From: Planctomycetota bacterium
Lineage (GTDB): Bacteria > Planctomycetota > Phycisphaerae > Phycisphaerales > UBA1924
Length of the DNA: 17,830 nt
Assembly: GCA_023432465.1 (NCBI GenBank)
Contig: JAEYUO010000060.1
Span: 1-17,830 of the forward strand
Reading direction: 5' to 3'
Numbering within the stretch: position 1 is the stretch's first letter; every line of letters starts with the position of its first letter. Of the stretch, positions 1 to 6,329 are shown one piece after another. The notes beneath the pieces were generated by a model that saw only the letters and a program-made list of their open reading frames with translations, had not been told where the DNA came from and searched no databases. A program made the position numbers and the translations under genes.

Positions 1-28
1 GCACGGGGGCGGGTCGCGCGGGCGCGGC

Positions 29-493
29 GTGCCGCTGTCGGAGCTGGACCCTGCGCTGACGGAAGTGAGCCGGAAGCTGATCGGCTGCGCCATCGAGGTG
101 CACAAGGGGCTGGGGCCGGGGTACTCGCGCGAGGTCTACATGAAGTCGCTGGGGCTAGAGCTCACGGCGGCGGGTGTGGCGTATGAGGCGGGGAAGAAGT
201 ATCCGGTGCTGTTCCGCGGCCAGAATGTCGGCGAGATCGCGGCGGACCTGGTGATCGACGGCCGGTTCGTGGTGGCGGTGCTGGCGGACCGGGGCGATGT
301 CGGCGGGGCGGAGCGCGGCGGCGTTCGTGCGCTGCTTCGCGCTGCGGACATGGAGCTCGGGCTGATCATCAACTTCTCGGAGCGGCGGCTGAAGGACGGC
401 CTGGTGCGGGTGCTGAACCCGGACAAGATCCCGTCGCTGCGCGGGCAGGATGGGGAGCACGAGGTCGCGGTTGAGGAGGGTCGGGAGCAGTAA
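29..493 (+). CDS. GxxExxY-family protein, probably degenerate
   Basis: Small protein of 154 residues with the layout of the GxxExxY family, a PD-(D/E)XK nuclease-like fold of unknown role. Visible family features are an N-terminal helix (SRKLIGCAIEVHKGLGPG), the signature near residues 31-37 (GYSREVY, where the usual Glu position is Arg34 and Glu is the next residue), the acidic residue Asp73 in DLVIDG, and the conserved end LGLIINFSERRLKDGLVRV (residues 110-128). The middle is abnormal. The expected E-L-K motif after the D strand reads VLAD, and the conserved Gln...Tyr-Leu segment is missing from this frame. Bases 297-338 read one frame over give MSAGRSAAAFVRCF, resembling the missing segment, so two compensating indels are possible. 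The GTG start is the first available, but the frame is open to the window edge and the gene could begin earlier. A nuclease function is doubtful given the lost residues. Confidence 0.7.
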   Translation: MPLSELDPALTEVSRKLIGCAIEVHKGLGPGYSREVYMKSLGLELTAAGVAYEAGKKYPVLFRGQNVGEIAADLVIDGRFVVAVLADRGDVGGAERGGVRALLRAADMELGLIINFSERRLKDGLVRVLNPDKIPSLRGQDGEHEVAVEEGREQ

Positions 494-494
494 G

Positions 495-523
495 AAACTG
501 CCAAATGGCTATTGAGCAGATCG
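495..523 (-). repeat. Dispersed short repeat, copy A
   Basis: Non-coding segment beginning 3 bp (495) after the GxxExxY stop codon. It reads TGCCAAATGGCT-ATTGAGCAGATC on the plus strand and aligns with the reverse complement of 12543-12566 (TGCCAGATGGCCAAATGAGCAAATC) with only a few mismatches and one gap. It is more AT-rich than the flanking genes. The rest of the 494-649 gap holds three short GCAGAT direct repeats (516-522, 559-565, 575-581) and no promoter I could identify. The match is short, so chance similarity cannot be excluded from one window. Confidence 0.45.
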
Positions 524-649
524 CAAACTCGGAGAAGAGAAGCCGGAGCATCAGAACAGCAGATCAACAGAGCAGCAGATTCGAAGAAGCGGCGGGTGAG
601 GGAGAGTTGGCCGGATCGCTGATTTCTGCACGCTGAGCACTTCACCACT

Positions 650-1993
650 ATGAGCAAACGCGTTGTCATCACGGGCATGGGGTGGGTCACGCCGCTAGGT
701 CAGGATGTGGAGGCGGTGTGGCGGCGTCTGCTCGCGGGGGAATCGGGCGTCGGGCGTGTGACGCGCTTTGACGCGTCGACGTTCAAGACCAACTTCGCGG
801 CGGAGGTAAAGGACTTCCGTCTGGGGGATGTGCTGCCGGCAGCGCGTGCGGCGGCGCACGCGACGGCCGCGCTGAACTCTCAGTTCGCGCTGGCCGCGGC
901 GTGGCGAGCGTGGGAGCAGTCGGGGCTTGCGAAGATCGCGGAGAGCGGCAAGCTCTCGAAGCGGCGCTTCGGGATGTACCTGGGCGCGGGCGAGGGGCCG
1001 GTCGAGTTTGACAGCTATGTCGCGAGCAACATCGCGGGGTGGCGGGCAGAGGCGGGCGGGCTGGATTCGGCGCGGTGGGCGGAGGCGGCGCACCGGTTGA
1101 TGGAAGCACAGAGCGAGATCGAGCAGGAGCCGAACATGGCTCTGTCGCACCTGGCGCGGGCGTTTGGCTGCCGCGGCCCGTCGAGCAACTGCATGACGGC
1201 GTGCGCGGCGAGCACGCAGGCGACGGGTGAGGCGTTTGAGACGATCCGGCGCGGCGATGCGGATGTGATGTTCGCGGGCGGGGCGCACTCGATGATCCAT
1301 CCGCTGGGCATGACGGGCTTCATCCGTCTGACGGCGATGAGCCGGCGGAACGATGACCCTTCGCACGCGGCGCGGCCGTTTGATCGGACGCGCGAGGGCT
1401 TTGTCATGGGCGAGGGAGCGGGCATGGTGATCCTCGAATCGCTGGATCATGCCCTGGCGCGCGGCGCGACGCCGCTGTGCGAGGTCGCGGGGTTCGGCTC
1501 ATCGGCGGATGCGTTCCGCATCACGGACATCCAGCCCGATGGCCGCGGCGCGCAGGCCGCGATGATGGAGGCGTGCCGTCAGGCGGGCGTGAACCCGCGC
1601 GAGCCGGGCGCGGACGGACGGCCGCAGGTGCACTACATCTCCGCGCACGGCACAGGCACGCAGGAGAACGACAAGATCGAGACGACGGCGGTGAAGGGGC
1701 TGTTTGGCCCGCTCGCGCCGCGGGTGCCGTTCTCGAGCGTGAAGTCGATGCTTGGGCACCTGATCCAGGCCGCGGGCGCGGTGGAGCTGATCACGTGCGT
1801 GCAGGCGATCCGGACGGGGATCATCCCGCCGACGATGAACCTGAACACGCCGGATCCGGTGTGCGATCTGGATTATGTGCCCAACGCCGCACGCGACCTG
1901 CGGGAGCAGGGGGGCGTTGAGGTGTGCCTGAGCAACTCGTTCGGGTTTGGCGGGCAGAACGACACGATCGCGGTGCGGCGGTACCGCGCCTGA
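650..1993 (+). CDS. fabF: Beta-ketoacyl-ACP synthase II (FabF type)
   Basis: Condensing enzyme of type II fatty acid synthesis, extending an acyl chain with malonyl-ACP in the cytoplasm. The thiolase-fold catalytic set is complete: nucleophilic Cys185 in TACAAST, His333 in SAHGTGT and His370 in SMLGHLIQAAGA. The N-terminus RVVITGMGWVTPLG and the C-terminal NSFGFGGQN loop are standard KAS II features. At 447 residues it is longer than the usual FabF of about 412. The extra length lies mainly around residues 110-165, before the active-site Cys, as an acidic Ala/Glu-rich insertion. The ATG start begins directly with the conserved SKRVVITGMG, and no clear Shine-Dalgarno precedes it. No acyl-carrier protein or other fab gene is adjacent, so it could serve housekeeping synthesis or a specialised lipid pathway; sequence alone does not decide. 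Confidence 0.93.
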   Translation: MSKRVVITGMGWVTPLGQDVEAVWRRLLAGESGVGRVTRFDASTFKTNFAAEVKDFRLGDVLPAARAAAHATAALNSQFALAAAWRAWEQSGLAKIAESGKLSKRRFGMYLGAGEGPVEFDSYVASNIAGWRAEAGGLDSARWAEAAHRLMEAQSEIEQEPNMALSHLARAFGCRGPSSNCMTACAASTQATGEAFETIRRGDADVMFAGGAHSMIHPLGMTGFIRLTAMSRRNDDPSHAARPFDRTREGFVMGEGAGMVILESLDHALARGATPLCEVAGFGSSADAFRITDIQPDGRGAQAAMMEACRQAGVNPREPGADGRPQVHYISAHGTGTQENDKIETTAVKGLFGPLAPRVPFSSVKSMLGHLIQAAGAVELITCVQAIRTGIIPPTMNLNTPDPVCDLDYVPNAARDLREQGGVEVCLSNSFGFGGQNDTIAVRRYRA

Positions 1994-2008
1994 ATCCGCG
2001 ATACTGCG

Positions 2009-2884
2009 CTACTTGTCGGGGATCGCGACAAGGTTGCTCGGCTGGAGCGTCGCGGCCTGCCCGGGGCGCTTGATGCGGATGGCCTGGCCGTTGTACAGGT
2101 TGTAGGGGAAGCGCTTCTGGGCATCGCGGAGCCGTGCGCTCTTGTAGTTGGGGACCTGGGGATCGAAGTCGGTGAGATCGAAGACGCCGATGCAGACCAT
2201 GCTGCGGCGGGGGCCGTGGTAGTAGAAGGCCATTTCGCCCTCCTGCCGGAGCTTGACGACGGCATCTTCCGCGGCCTTGCGGCATTCCTTGAGGTCGGCC
2301 TCGGTCGGACGGTCGATGTCCTCGCGTCCATAGACACCGACCTGGAGCGTCTGGATCGCGCGCTTGCCGTAGAGCAGCTTGGCCTGGCTGAGGTTGTACT
2401 GAGGGAGCGAGCCCTTGAGGTTGGCTTTGTATGGCGGCGCGAGGTATGACGTGGTGTAGGGGGCTTCGTTGTTGATCTCGATCGACTGGATGCGCTTGAG
2501 TTCGGCCTGCGCCGCGGGGTCATCGGGTCCGGAGAACTCGCCCAGAAGGATGCAGGTCGCTTCGCCGCGCTTCTGCGCGAAGGCCTCGGGGAGCATGCCG
2601 CGCGTGCGGAACTCCGCGAGCGCTTGCGCGGCGGCTTCCTCGTGTTTCTCGCCGCGGAAGATCGCGACGAGGACGGACCAGCCTCCTTGCTCGGCGGTGG
2701 GCTTGTCGCCATCCTTGTTGAAGAGCTTGCGGCCCTCTTCGAGGATCTTTTCCTTTTGCTTCTGCTCGTCGGTGGAGCGCTGAGCGGAAGCGGCGGCGGG
2801 TGCCGCGCAAAGAAGTACAAAAGCAATCAATAGCTGAAACAGGACGTGCCCTGAACGGGGCGATTGAATCGTCAGCGGTTTCAT
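2009..2884 (-). CDS. Secreted protein of unknown function
   Basis: I do not recognise the family. From the chosen ATG the product is 291 residues and opens with MKPLTIQSPRSGHV, a hydrophobic stretch LFQLLIAFVLLCAAP and AASAQ, a typical type I signal peptide cleaved after ASA at about residue 34. The mature part is hydrophilic, begins with a charged helix (STDEQKQKEKILEEGRKLF), and contains WSVLVAIFRGEKHEEAAAQAL, MVCIGVFDLTDFD and a C-terminal IRIKRPGQ segment. No catalytic signature is evident. The frame is open a further 79 codons upstream, but that stretch has no hydrophobic character and runs into the divergent FlgM-like gene. The signal peptide and an AGGA 9 nt upstream support 2884. It converges on fabF with 15 bp between stop codons. 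Periplasmic or cell-surface location is inferred; its role is unknown. Confidence 0.8.
   Translation of the reverse strand: MKPLTIQSPRSGHVLFQLLIAFVLLCAAPAAASAQRSTDEQKQKEKILEEGRKLFNKDGDKPTAEQGGWSVLVAIFRGEKHEEAAAQALAEFRTRGMLPEAFAQKRGEATCILLGEFSGPDDPAAQAELKRIQSIEINNEAPYTTSYLAPPYKANLKGSLPQYNLSQAKLLYGKRAIQTLQVGVYGREDIDRPTEADLKECRKAAEDAVVKLRQEGEMAFYYHGPRRSMVCIGVFDLTDFDPQVPNYKSARLRDAQKRFPYNLYNGQAIRIKRPGQAATLQPSNLVAIPDK
2012..2032. terminator. Possible bidirectional terminator hairpin
   Basis: CTTGTCG and CGACAAG form a perfect 7-bp stem with a 7-nt loop, starting 19 nt after the fabF stop and lying in the last codons of the converging secreted-protein gene. There is no T-run on either side, so intrinsic termination is uncertain. 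Confidence 0.3.
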
Positions 2885-2974
2885 AAGGGCTTGTCCTATC
2901 TGGAGTTGCGGATCGAGCGACGAAGTTTCAAATAGTGCAGGGGGTTTGCGGGCTCCGTCGATAAGACTATTCGT

Positions 2975-3004
2975 CCGCGGGGTCGCCAGGGTGCGAGCCC
3001 GCGG
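2975..3004. repeat. Imperfect inverted repeat in divergent promoter region
   Basis: CCGCGGG-G-TCGC pairs with GCGA-G-CCCGCGG: 7 bp, one mismatch, then 4 bp, with a 6-nt loop, followed on the plus strand by five A residues. It lies in the 235-bp space between the divergent starts at 2884 and 3120. It could be an operator or an mRNA leader hairpin for the FlgM-like gene. No T-run supports a terminator. Confidence 0.4.
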
Positions 3005-3119
3005 AAAAACGGTGGCCTGGTCAGGACGACCGGGCCGAGATGCGCGACGGAGTGCGGGATCACGACGCGCGGCACGGCATCCCGACCCGAGAGGGCGGGC
3101 CCGGCACAGGAGACTATCC

Positions 3120-3407
3120 ATGGCGCATCTTTCGTTGGTGAGTGGGGTCTCGCCCGTTCGGATCGAGCCGGCCGTTCGGCGGCAGGGCGACGAAGCGGTA
3201 CGGGCGGATCGATCGTCGCATCGCGGGGAGGATGTCGCGGAGATTTCGGCGGGAGCGCGCGAAGCCGCGCGGGCCGAGAGCGCGCCGTTCCGGTCGGAGC
3301 TGGTGCGCCAGGTGCGCCAGCAGATCGCGGCGGGTCAGTATGAGACGCCGGAGAAACTGTCGGTGGCGGCGGATCGGGTGTCTCGCGACCTTGACCTGCT
3401 CGCGTAA
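3120..3407 (+). CDS. FlgM-like anti-sigma-28 factor
   Basis: Small 95-residue protein. The C-terminal third, FRSELVRQVRQQIAAGQY followed by ETPEKLSVAADRVSRDL, has the FlgM pattern (V-R..I..G.Y....KL..AADR...DL). FlgM binds and restrains the flagellar sigma factor FliA/sigma-28 until the hook-basal body is built. The N-terminal part is polar, Arg/Glu/Ala-rich and probably disordered, as usual for FlgM. The ATG at 3120 is preceded by AGGAGA (3108-3113) at good spacing, the clearest ribosome-binding site on this side of the window; the longer open frame upstream is therefore rejected. No flagellar gene lies next to it in the window, so its sigma partner must be encoded elsewhere. An unrelated regulator with a similar helix is a less likely alternative. 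Confidence 0.75.
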   Translation: MAHLSLVSGVSPVRIEPAVRRQGDEAVRADRSSHRGEDVAEISAGAREAARAESAPFRSELVRQVRQQIAAGQYETPEKLSVAADRVSRDLDLLA

Positions 3408-3506
3408 GCGCGGTCGGATCGGTCGACGGCGGGGCGGGGTGGGTGAACGAGCTTCCCGGGGCGCGTGCGCCCCTCAACACGAACAGGTTCCGCGACGGTG
3501 CGGCGA

Positions 3507-3532
3507 GGAACGGACGCGCGAGCGTGCGTTCC
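3507..3532 (+). terminator. GNRA-capped hairpin, candidate terminator
   Basis: GGAACG-G-ACGC, loop GCGA, GCGT-G-CGTTCC gives a 10-bp stem with one internal mismatch closed by a GNRA tetraloop and followed by TTGT. It lies 100 nt after the FlgM-like stop and 95 nt before the antiporter start. A second, simpler hairpin (GGGGCGC-GT-GCGCCCC, 3458-3473) lies upstream in the same gap. The T-tract is weak, so it could also be an antiporter 5' leader structure. Confidence 0.4.
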
Positions 3533-3627
3533 TTGTCGCGCGCAGAGGATGGCGCCGGCGACACGCGACGCTCGGCGGCGACGGTCTAAGGTAGCGAACA
3601 CGATTCTGCGCGGAGGGTCCGCTCTCT

Positions 3628-5118
3628 ATGACGCTGGCGATTGCCGAGCCGAATGCGACCGCGGTGATCCTGGCCATCTTCGGCCTGCTGATGGCGTTCA
3701 GCGCGCTCTTCACCCGGACGCTGGATCGCTTCGGCATCCCTGTCGTGCTGGTGTTCTTGACGCTGGGAATGATCGGCGGATCCGAGGGGATCGGCGGGGT
3801 CGTGTTTGACAACCACGAACTGGCGTTCCGTGTCGGGATGGTGGCGCTCATCCTGATTCTCTTCGACGGCGGTCTGAACACCTCGACGAGGTCGATCCGC
3901 CAGAGCGCGGGGCCGGCCGGCGTGCTTGCGACAGTCGGCGTTGCCGGCACGGCGGGCGTGCTGGCGCTGATCGGGAAGCTCCTGGGGCTTTCGTGGACCG
4001 AAGCGGTACTCATCGGCGCGATCATGTCGTCGACGGATGCGGCGGCGGTGTTCGCGGTGCTGAGGGGCGGCAGCCTTCGGGTGAAGGAACGTGTGCGGTC
4101 CGTGCTGGAGGTGGAATCCTGCGTCAACGACCCGATGGCGGTGATCCTGACGATGTCGATCGTTGAGGTGATCCGGATCGGGATGACGGGCCGGATGGGC
4201 CTGGGCCTGCTGATCCAGGTTCCGGTGCAGCTGGTTGTCGGCGTGATCATCGGTGTGCTTGTGGGGTTGATGACCAGGTGGCTGCTCGGACGCACGCGGC
4301 TCTCGACGAGCGGGCTGTATCCGGTCGTGACCCTCGCCTCGGCGTTTGTTGCGTTCGGTGCGGCGACTCTCGCCTATGGGAGCGGGATCCTGGCGGTGTT
4401 TGTCGCGGGCGTGGTTCTGGGGAACGGGCCGATGCCGTTCCGTGCCGGGTTGATCCGTGTGCACGATGCGGTCGCGTGGATGAGCCAGGTCTCCATGTTC
4501 CTCATGCTCGGACTTCTGGTGTATCCCAGTCAACTGCTCCCGGTGGCGGGCGTGGGGTTGATGCTGGGCCTCGGGCTGGCGGTGATCGCTCGACCAGTCG
4601 TGGTGACGGCGTGCCTTCTGCCGTTCCGCCTGCCGCCCAAGGAGATCGCGTATGTGTCATGGGTGGGCATTCGGGGCGCGGTGCCCATCATTCTCGCCAC
4701 GTTCCCGGTGATGGCGCAGATCCCCGGGGCGGAGCGGCTGTTCCACATCGTGTTCTTCATCGTGGTGGTGAGCGCGCTCATCCCCGGCGCGAGCATCGTG
4801 CCGCTGACGCGTCGATTGAAGCTCGATGACCCCGAGCCGCCAGCGCCCGCGGCGGCGCTCGAGCTTCATTCTCGCAGGCAGATGAATGGCGAGATTCACG
4901 TCTACCACATCGATCCGAGCGTGGCGGCCTGCGGCGTTCCGCTCTCGCAGATCCGGTTTCCGGACGGGGCCGCGGCAATTATGGTGGTGCGCGGCGATGA
5001 GATCATGGCCGCCCGCGGGTACACGGTTCTGGAAGCCGACGATCACGTGTATGTGTTCTGCCGACCCGGGGACGAGCCGATGATCGGCCTGCTGTTCGGC
5101 AAGACCGCGAGCGGTTGA
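3628..5118 (+). CDS. CPA1 cation/proton antiporter with TrkA-C domain (CvrA/NhaP2 type)
   Basis: Inner-membrane K+/H+ or Na+/H+ antiporter of 496 residues. About the first 390 residues are a run of hydrophobic segments forming the CPA1 fold. Family motifs are visible: the half-site SSTDAAAVFAVLR (residues 134-146), the ion-binding pair Asn167-Asp168 in ESCVNDPMAV, and WVGIRGAVPIILATFP in a late helix. After a basic/Pro-rich linker (about 395-415) comes a soluble regulatory domain (about 420-490) beginning IHVYHIDP, with GVPLSQIRFPDGAAAIMVVRGD and DHVYVFCRPGD, the TrkA-C pattern that binds small ligands and gates such antiporters. The D137/N167-D168 arrangement and C-terminal TrkA-C fit the CvrA/NhaP2 branch, but ion choice cannot be read from sequence. 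GGAGGG (3612-3617) lies upstream of the ATG with slightly long spacing. It converges on the M28 peptidase gene. Confidence 0.9.
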   Translation: MTLAIAEPNATAVILAIFGLLMAFSALFTRTLDRFGIPVVLVFLTLGMIGGSEGIGGVVFDNHELAFRVGMVALILILFDGGLNTSTRSIRQSAGPAGVLATVGVAGTAGVLALIGKLLGLSWTEAVLIGAIMSSTDAAAVFAVLRGGSLRVKERVRSVLEVESCVNDPMAVILTMSIVEVIRIGMTGRMGLGLLIQVPVQLVVGVIIGVLVGLMTRWLLGRTRLSTSGLYPVVTLASAFVAFGAATLAYGSGILAVFVAGVVLGNGPMPFRAGLIRVHDAVAWMSQVSMFLMLGLLVYPSQLLPVAGVGLMLGLGLAVIARPVVVTACLLPFRLPPKEIAYVSWVGIRGAVPIILATFPVMAQIPGAERLFHIVFFIVVVSALIPGASIVPLTRRLKLDDPEPPAPAAALELHSRRQMNGEIHVYHIDPSVAACGVPLSQIRFPDGAAAIMVVRGDEIMAARGYTVLEADDHVYVFCRPGDEPMIGLLFGKTASG

Positions 5119-5127
5119 CCCGGCCCG

Positions 5128-5148
5128 GTTCGCACGAAGTGTGCGAGC
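5128..5148. terminator. Bidirectional hairpin between convergent genes
   Basis: GTTCGCAC-GAAGT-GTGCGAGC forms an 8-bp stem (one G-T pair) with a 5-nt loop in the 51-bp gap between the antiporter and peptidase stop codons. Its position suits a shared terminator, but neither side carries a real T-run. Confidence 0.4.
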
Positions 5149-5169
5149 GAGATTGGCCGCCAGCGTGCG

Positions 5170-6285
5170 TCAGGGAGACGAGGGCGCGGGCGGGGCCAGC
5201 GTCGGCGCGGGCTTGTCGGCCGGGCCGGCGAGCCTGTAGGTCGCGCCGAGGACCGCGCGCGCGGCAAACTCGAATCGCTCGGGGTCGAGGGTGTCGATCG
5301 TGTCGGTGGGCTTGTGGTAGTGGGGGTTGCGCATCTCGGCGGTGGTGGAGAGGATGATGCCGGGGATTCCCGCCGCGAGGAATGGCGCGTGGTCGGAGCG
5401 AAGAAGATCGGGCGGCGCGATGGGGAGGAAGTCGAGCACAACGGTCTTGAGACGTGGCTCGGCCTCGTTCATGGCGGTGTTGAAGGCCTGGCTGAACCAG
5501 CGGTGGGGGAGGATGCCGCCCATGCCGAGAAAGTCGCCGACGCTCGGCGGCTGGAAGAGCTTGCTGTTGGGGGGCAGGGGGCTCTTCTGGCTGTTGGGTT
5601 CGTCGGTGTAGTACCCGATCATGTCGAGCGTGACCATGCCGACGATCTTCTCCTTGCCGTCGTTCCAGTCATCGTGATTGCGACCGACGTAGGCACGCGA
5701 GCCGACGAGCCCGACCTCCTCGAGGTTGAAGAGGATGAGGCGGACGGTGCGGTGCATCGGGCGGTCCTTGAGGATGCGGGCCATCTCGAGGATCGCGGCG
5801 ACACCGCTCGCATCATCGTCCGCGCCGGGGGAGCCGGGGACGGCATCGAAGTGCGCGGAGATGATGAGGACCTCGGCGGGCAAGGTTGTGCCGGGGAAGT
5901 CGATGATGATGTTGTTCCACGGGGCCTCTTCGCGGTCGCCGCCGAGGTGGTCGATCGGGTCGAGCCTGGGCGCGAGGCCGAGTTCCTTGAGTCTGGCGGT
6001 GAGGAGTGTTTCGGTCGCGCGGAGCCCGGCCTTGTGCTCGGCATCGCCCCAGGCGGCACGCTTGGTGGGGAGCGCACGGACGGTTGCCAGGAGGCGATCA
6101 CGCTCGACGAGGGTCTCCGGCAGGGGCTGTGCGGCGATGTCGTGGGCGGGCTTCGGCGTGGCGGCTGGGGGTGGCTCATCGACGCGTGGCGAAGCGGCTG
6201 CCGCGGCGGCAAGCGCGAGAGCCAGGAATGGGATCGTGGCGAGGGCTGCTGCGCGGGAGTGTGCCCGGGGAGTTGCTGTGGTCAT
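5170..6285 (-). CDS. Secreted M28-family zinc metallopeptidase
   Basis: Aminopeptidase-type exopeptidase with two zinc ions, 371 residues from the chosen ATG. The N-terminus carries a signal peptide (hydrophobic core IPFLALALAAAAAAS, about residues 18-32), so it acts outside the cytoplasm. By alignment with the M28 pattern the metal and catalytic residues are His145 (SAHFDAVPGSPG), Asp157 (ADDDASG), Glu189 and Glu190 (FNLEEVGLVGS), Asp221 (TLDMIGY) and His324 (HYHKPTDTIDTLD), all present. Asp147 of HFD also matches. The open frame extends 46 codons upstream, but that stretch is Arg/Pro-rich, while 6285 puts the signal peptide at the N-terminus. There is no Shine-Dalgarno; a 6-bp hairpin overlaps the start. 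It follows the soluble hybrid kinase by 44 bp on the same strand and may be cotranscribed. Substrate specificity is unknown. Confidence 0.9.
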   Translation of the reverse strand: MTTATPRAHSRAAALATIPFLALALAAAAAASPRVDEPPPAATPKPAHDIAAQPLPETLVERDRLLATVRALPTKRAAWGDAEHKAGLRATETLLTARLKELGLAPRLDPIDHLGGDREEAPWNNIIIDFPGTTLPAEVLIISAHFDAVPGSPGADDDASGVAAILEMARILKDRPMHRTVRLILFNLEEVGLVGSRAYVGRNHDDWNDGKEKIVGMVTLDMIGYYTDEPNSQKSPLPPNSKLFQPPSVGDFLGMGGILPHRWFSQAFNTAMNEAEPRLKTVVLDFLPIAPPDLLRSDHAPFLAAGIPGIILSTTAEMRNPHYHKPTDTIDTLDPERFEFAARAVLGATYRLAGPADKPAPTLAPPAPSSP

Positions 6286-6298
6286 ACCAAACGGTATG
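6283..6298. repeat. Palindrome overlapping the M28 peptidase start codon
   Basis: CATACC-AAAC-GGTATG is a perfect 6-bp inverted repeat with a 4-nt loop. In the minus-strand mRNA the peptidase ATG forms the end of the 3' arm, so a hairpin would enclose the start codon. It could instead be a protein-binding site. No Shine-Dalgarno is seen. Confidence 0.4.
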
Positions 6299-6329
6299 GG
6301 CGGCGGCAGGTGAGGGTTGCGGGAACGGA

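Noticed and set aside
559..581. GCAGAT direct repeats upstream of fabF as an operator
   Set aside because: The copies are only 6-7 bp and irregularly spaced (43 and 16 bp), in a purine-rich gap where such similarity arises easily.
2957..2964. Sigma-28 (FliA) promoter -10 box GTCGATAA upstream of the FlgM-like gene
   Set aside because: The -10-like octamer is tempting, but no TAAA-type -35 lies at the required spacing; the nearest GAAGTTT is far too distant.
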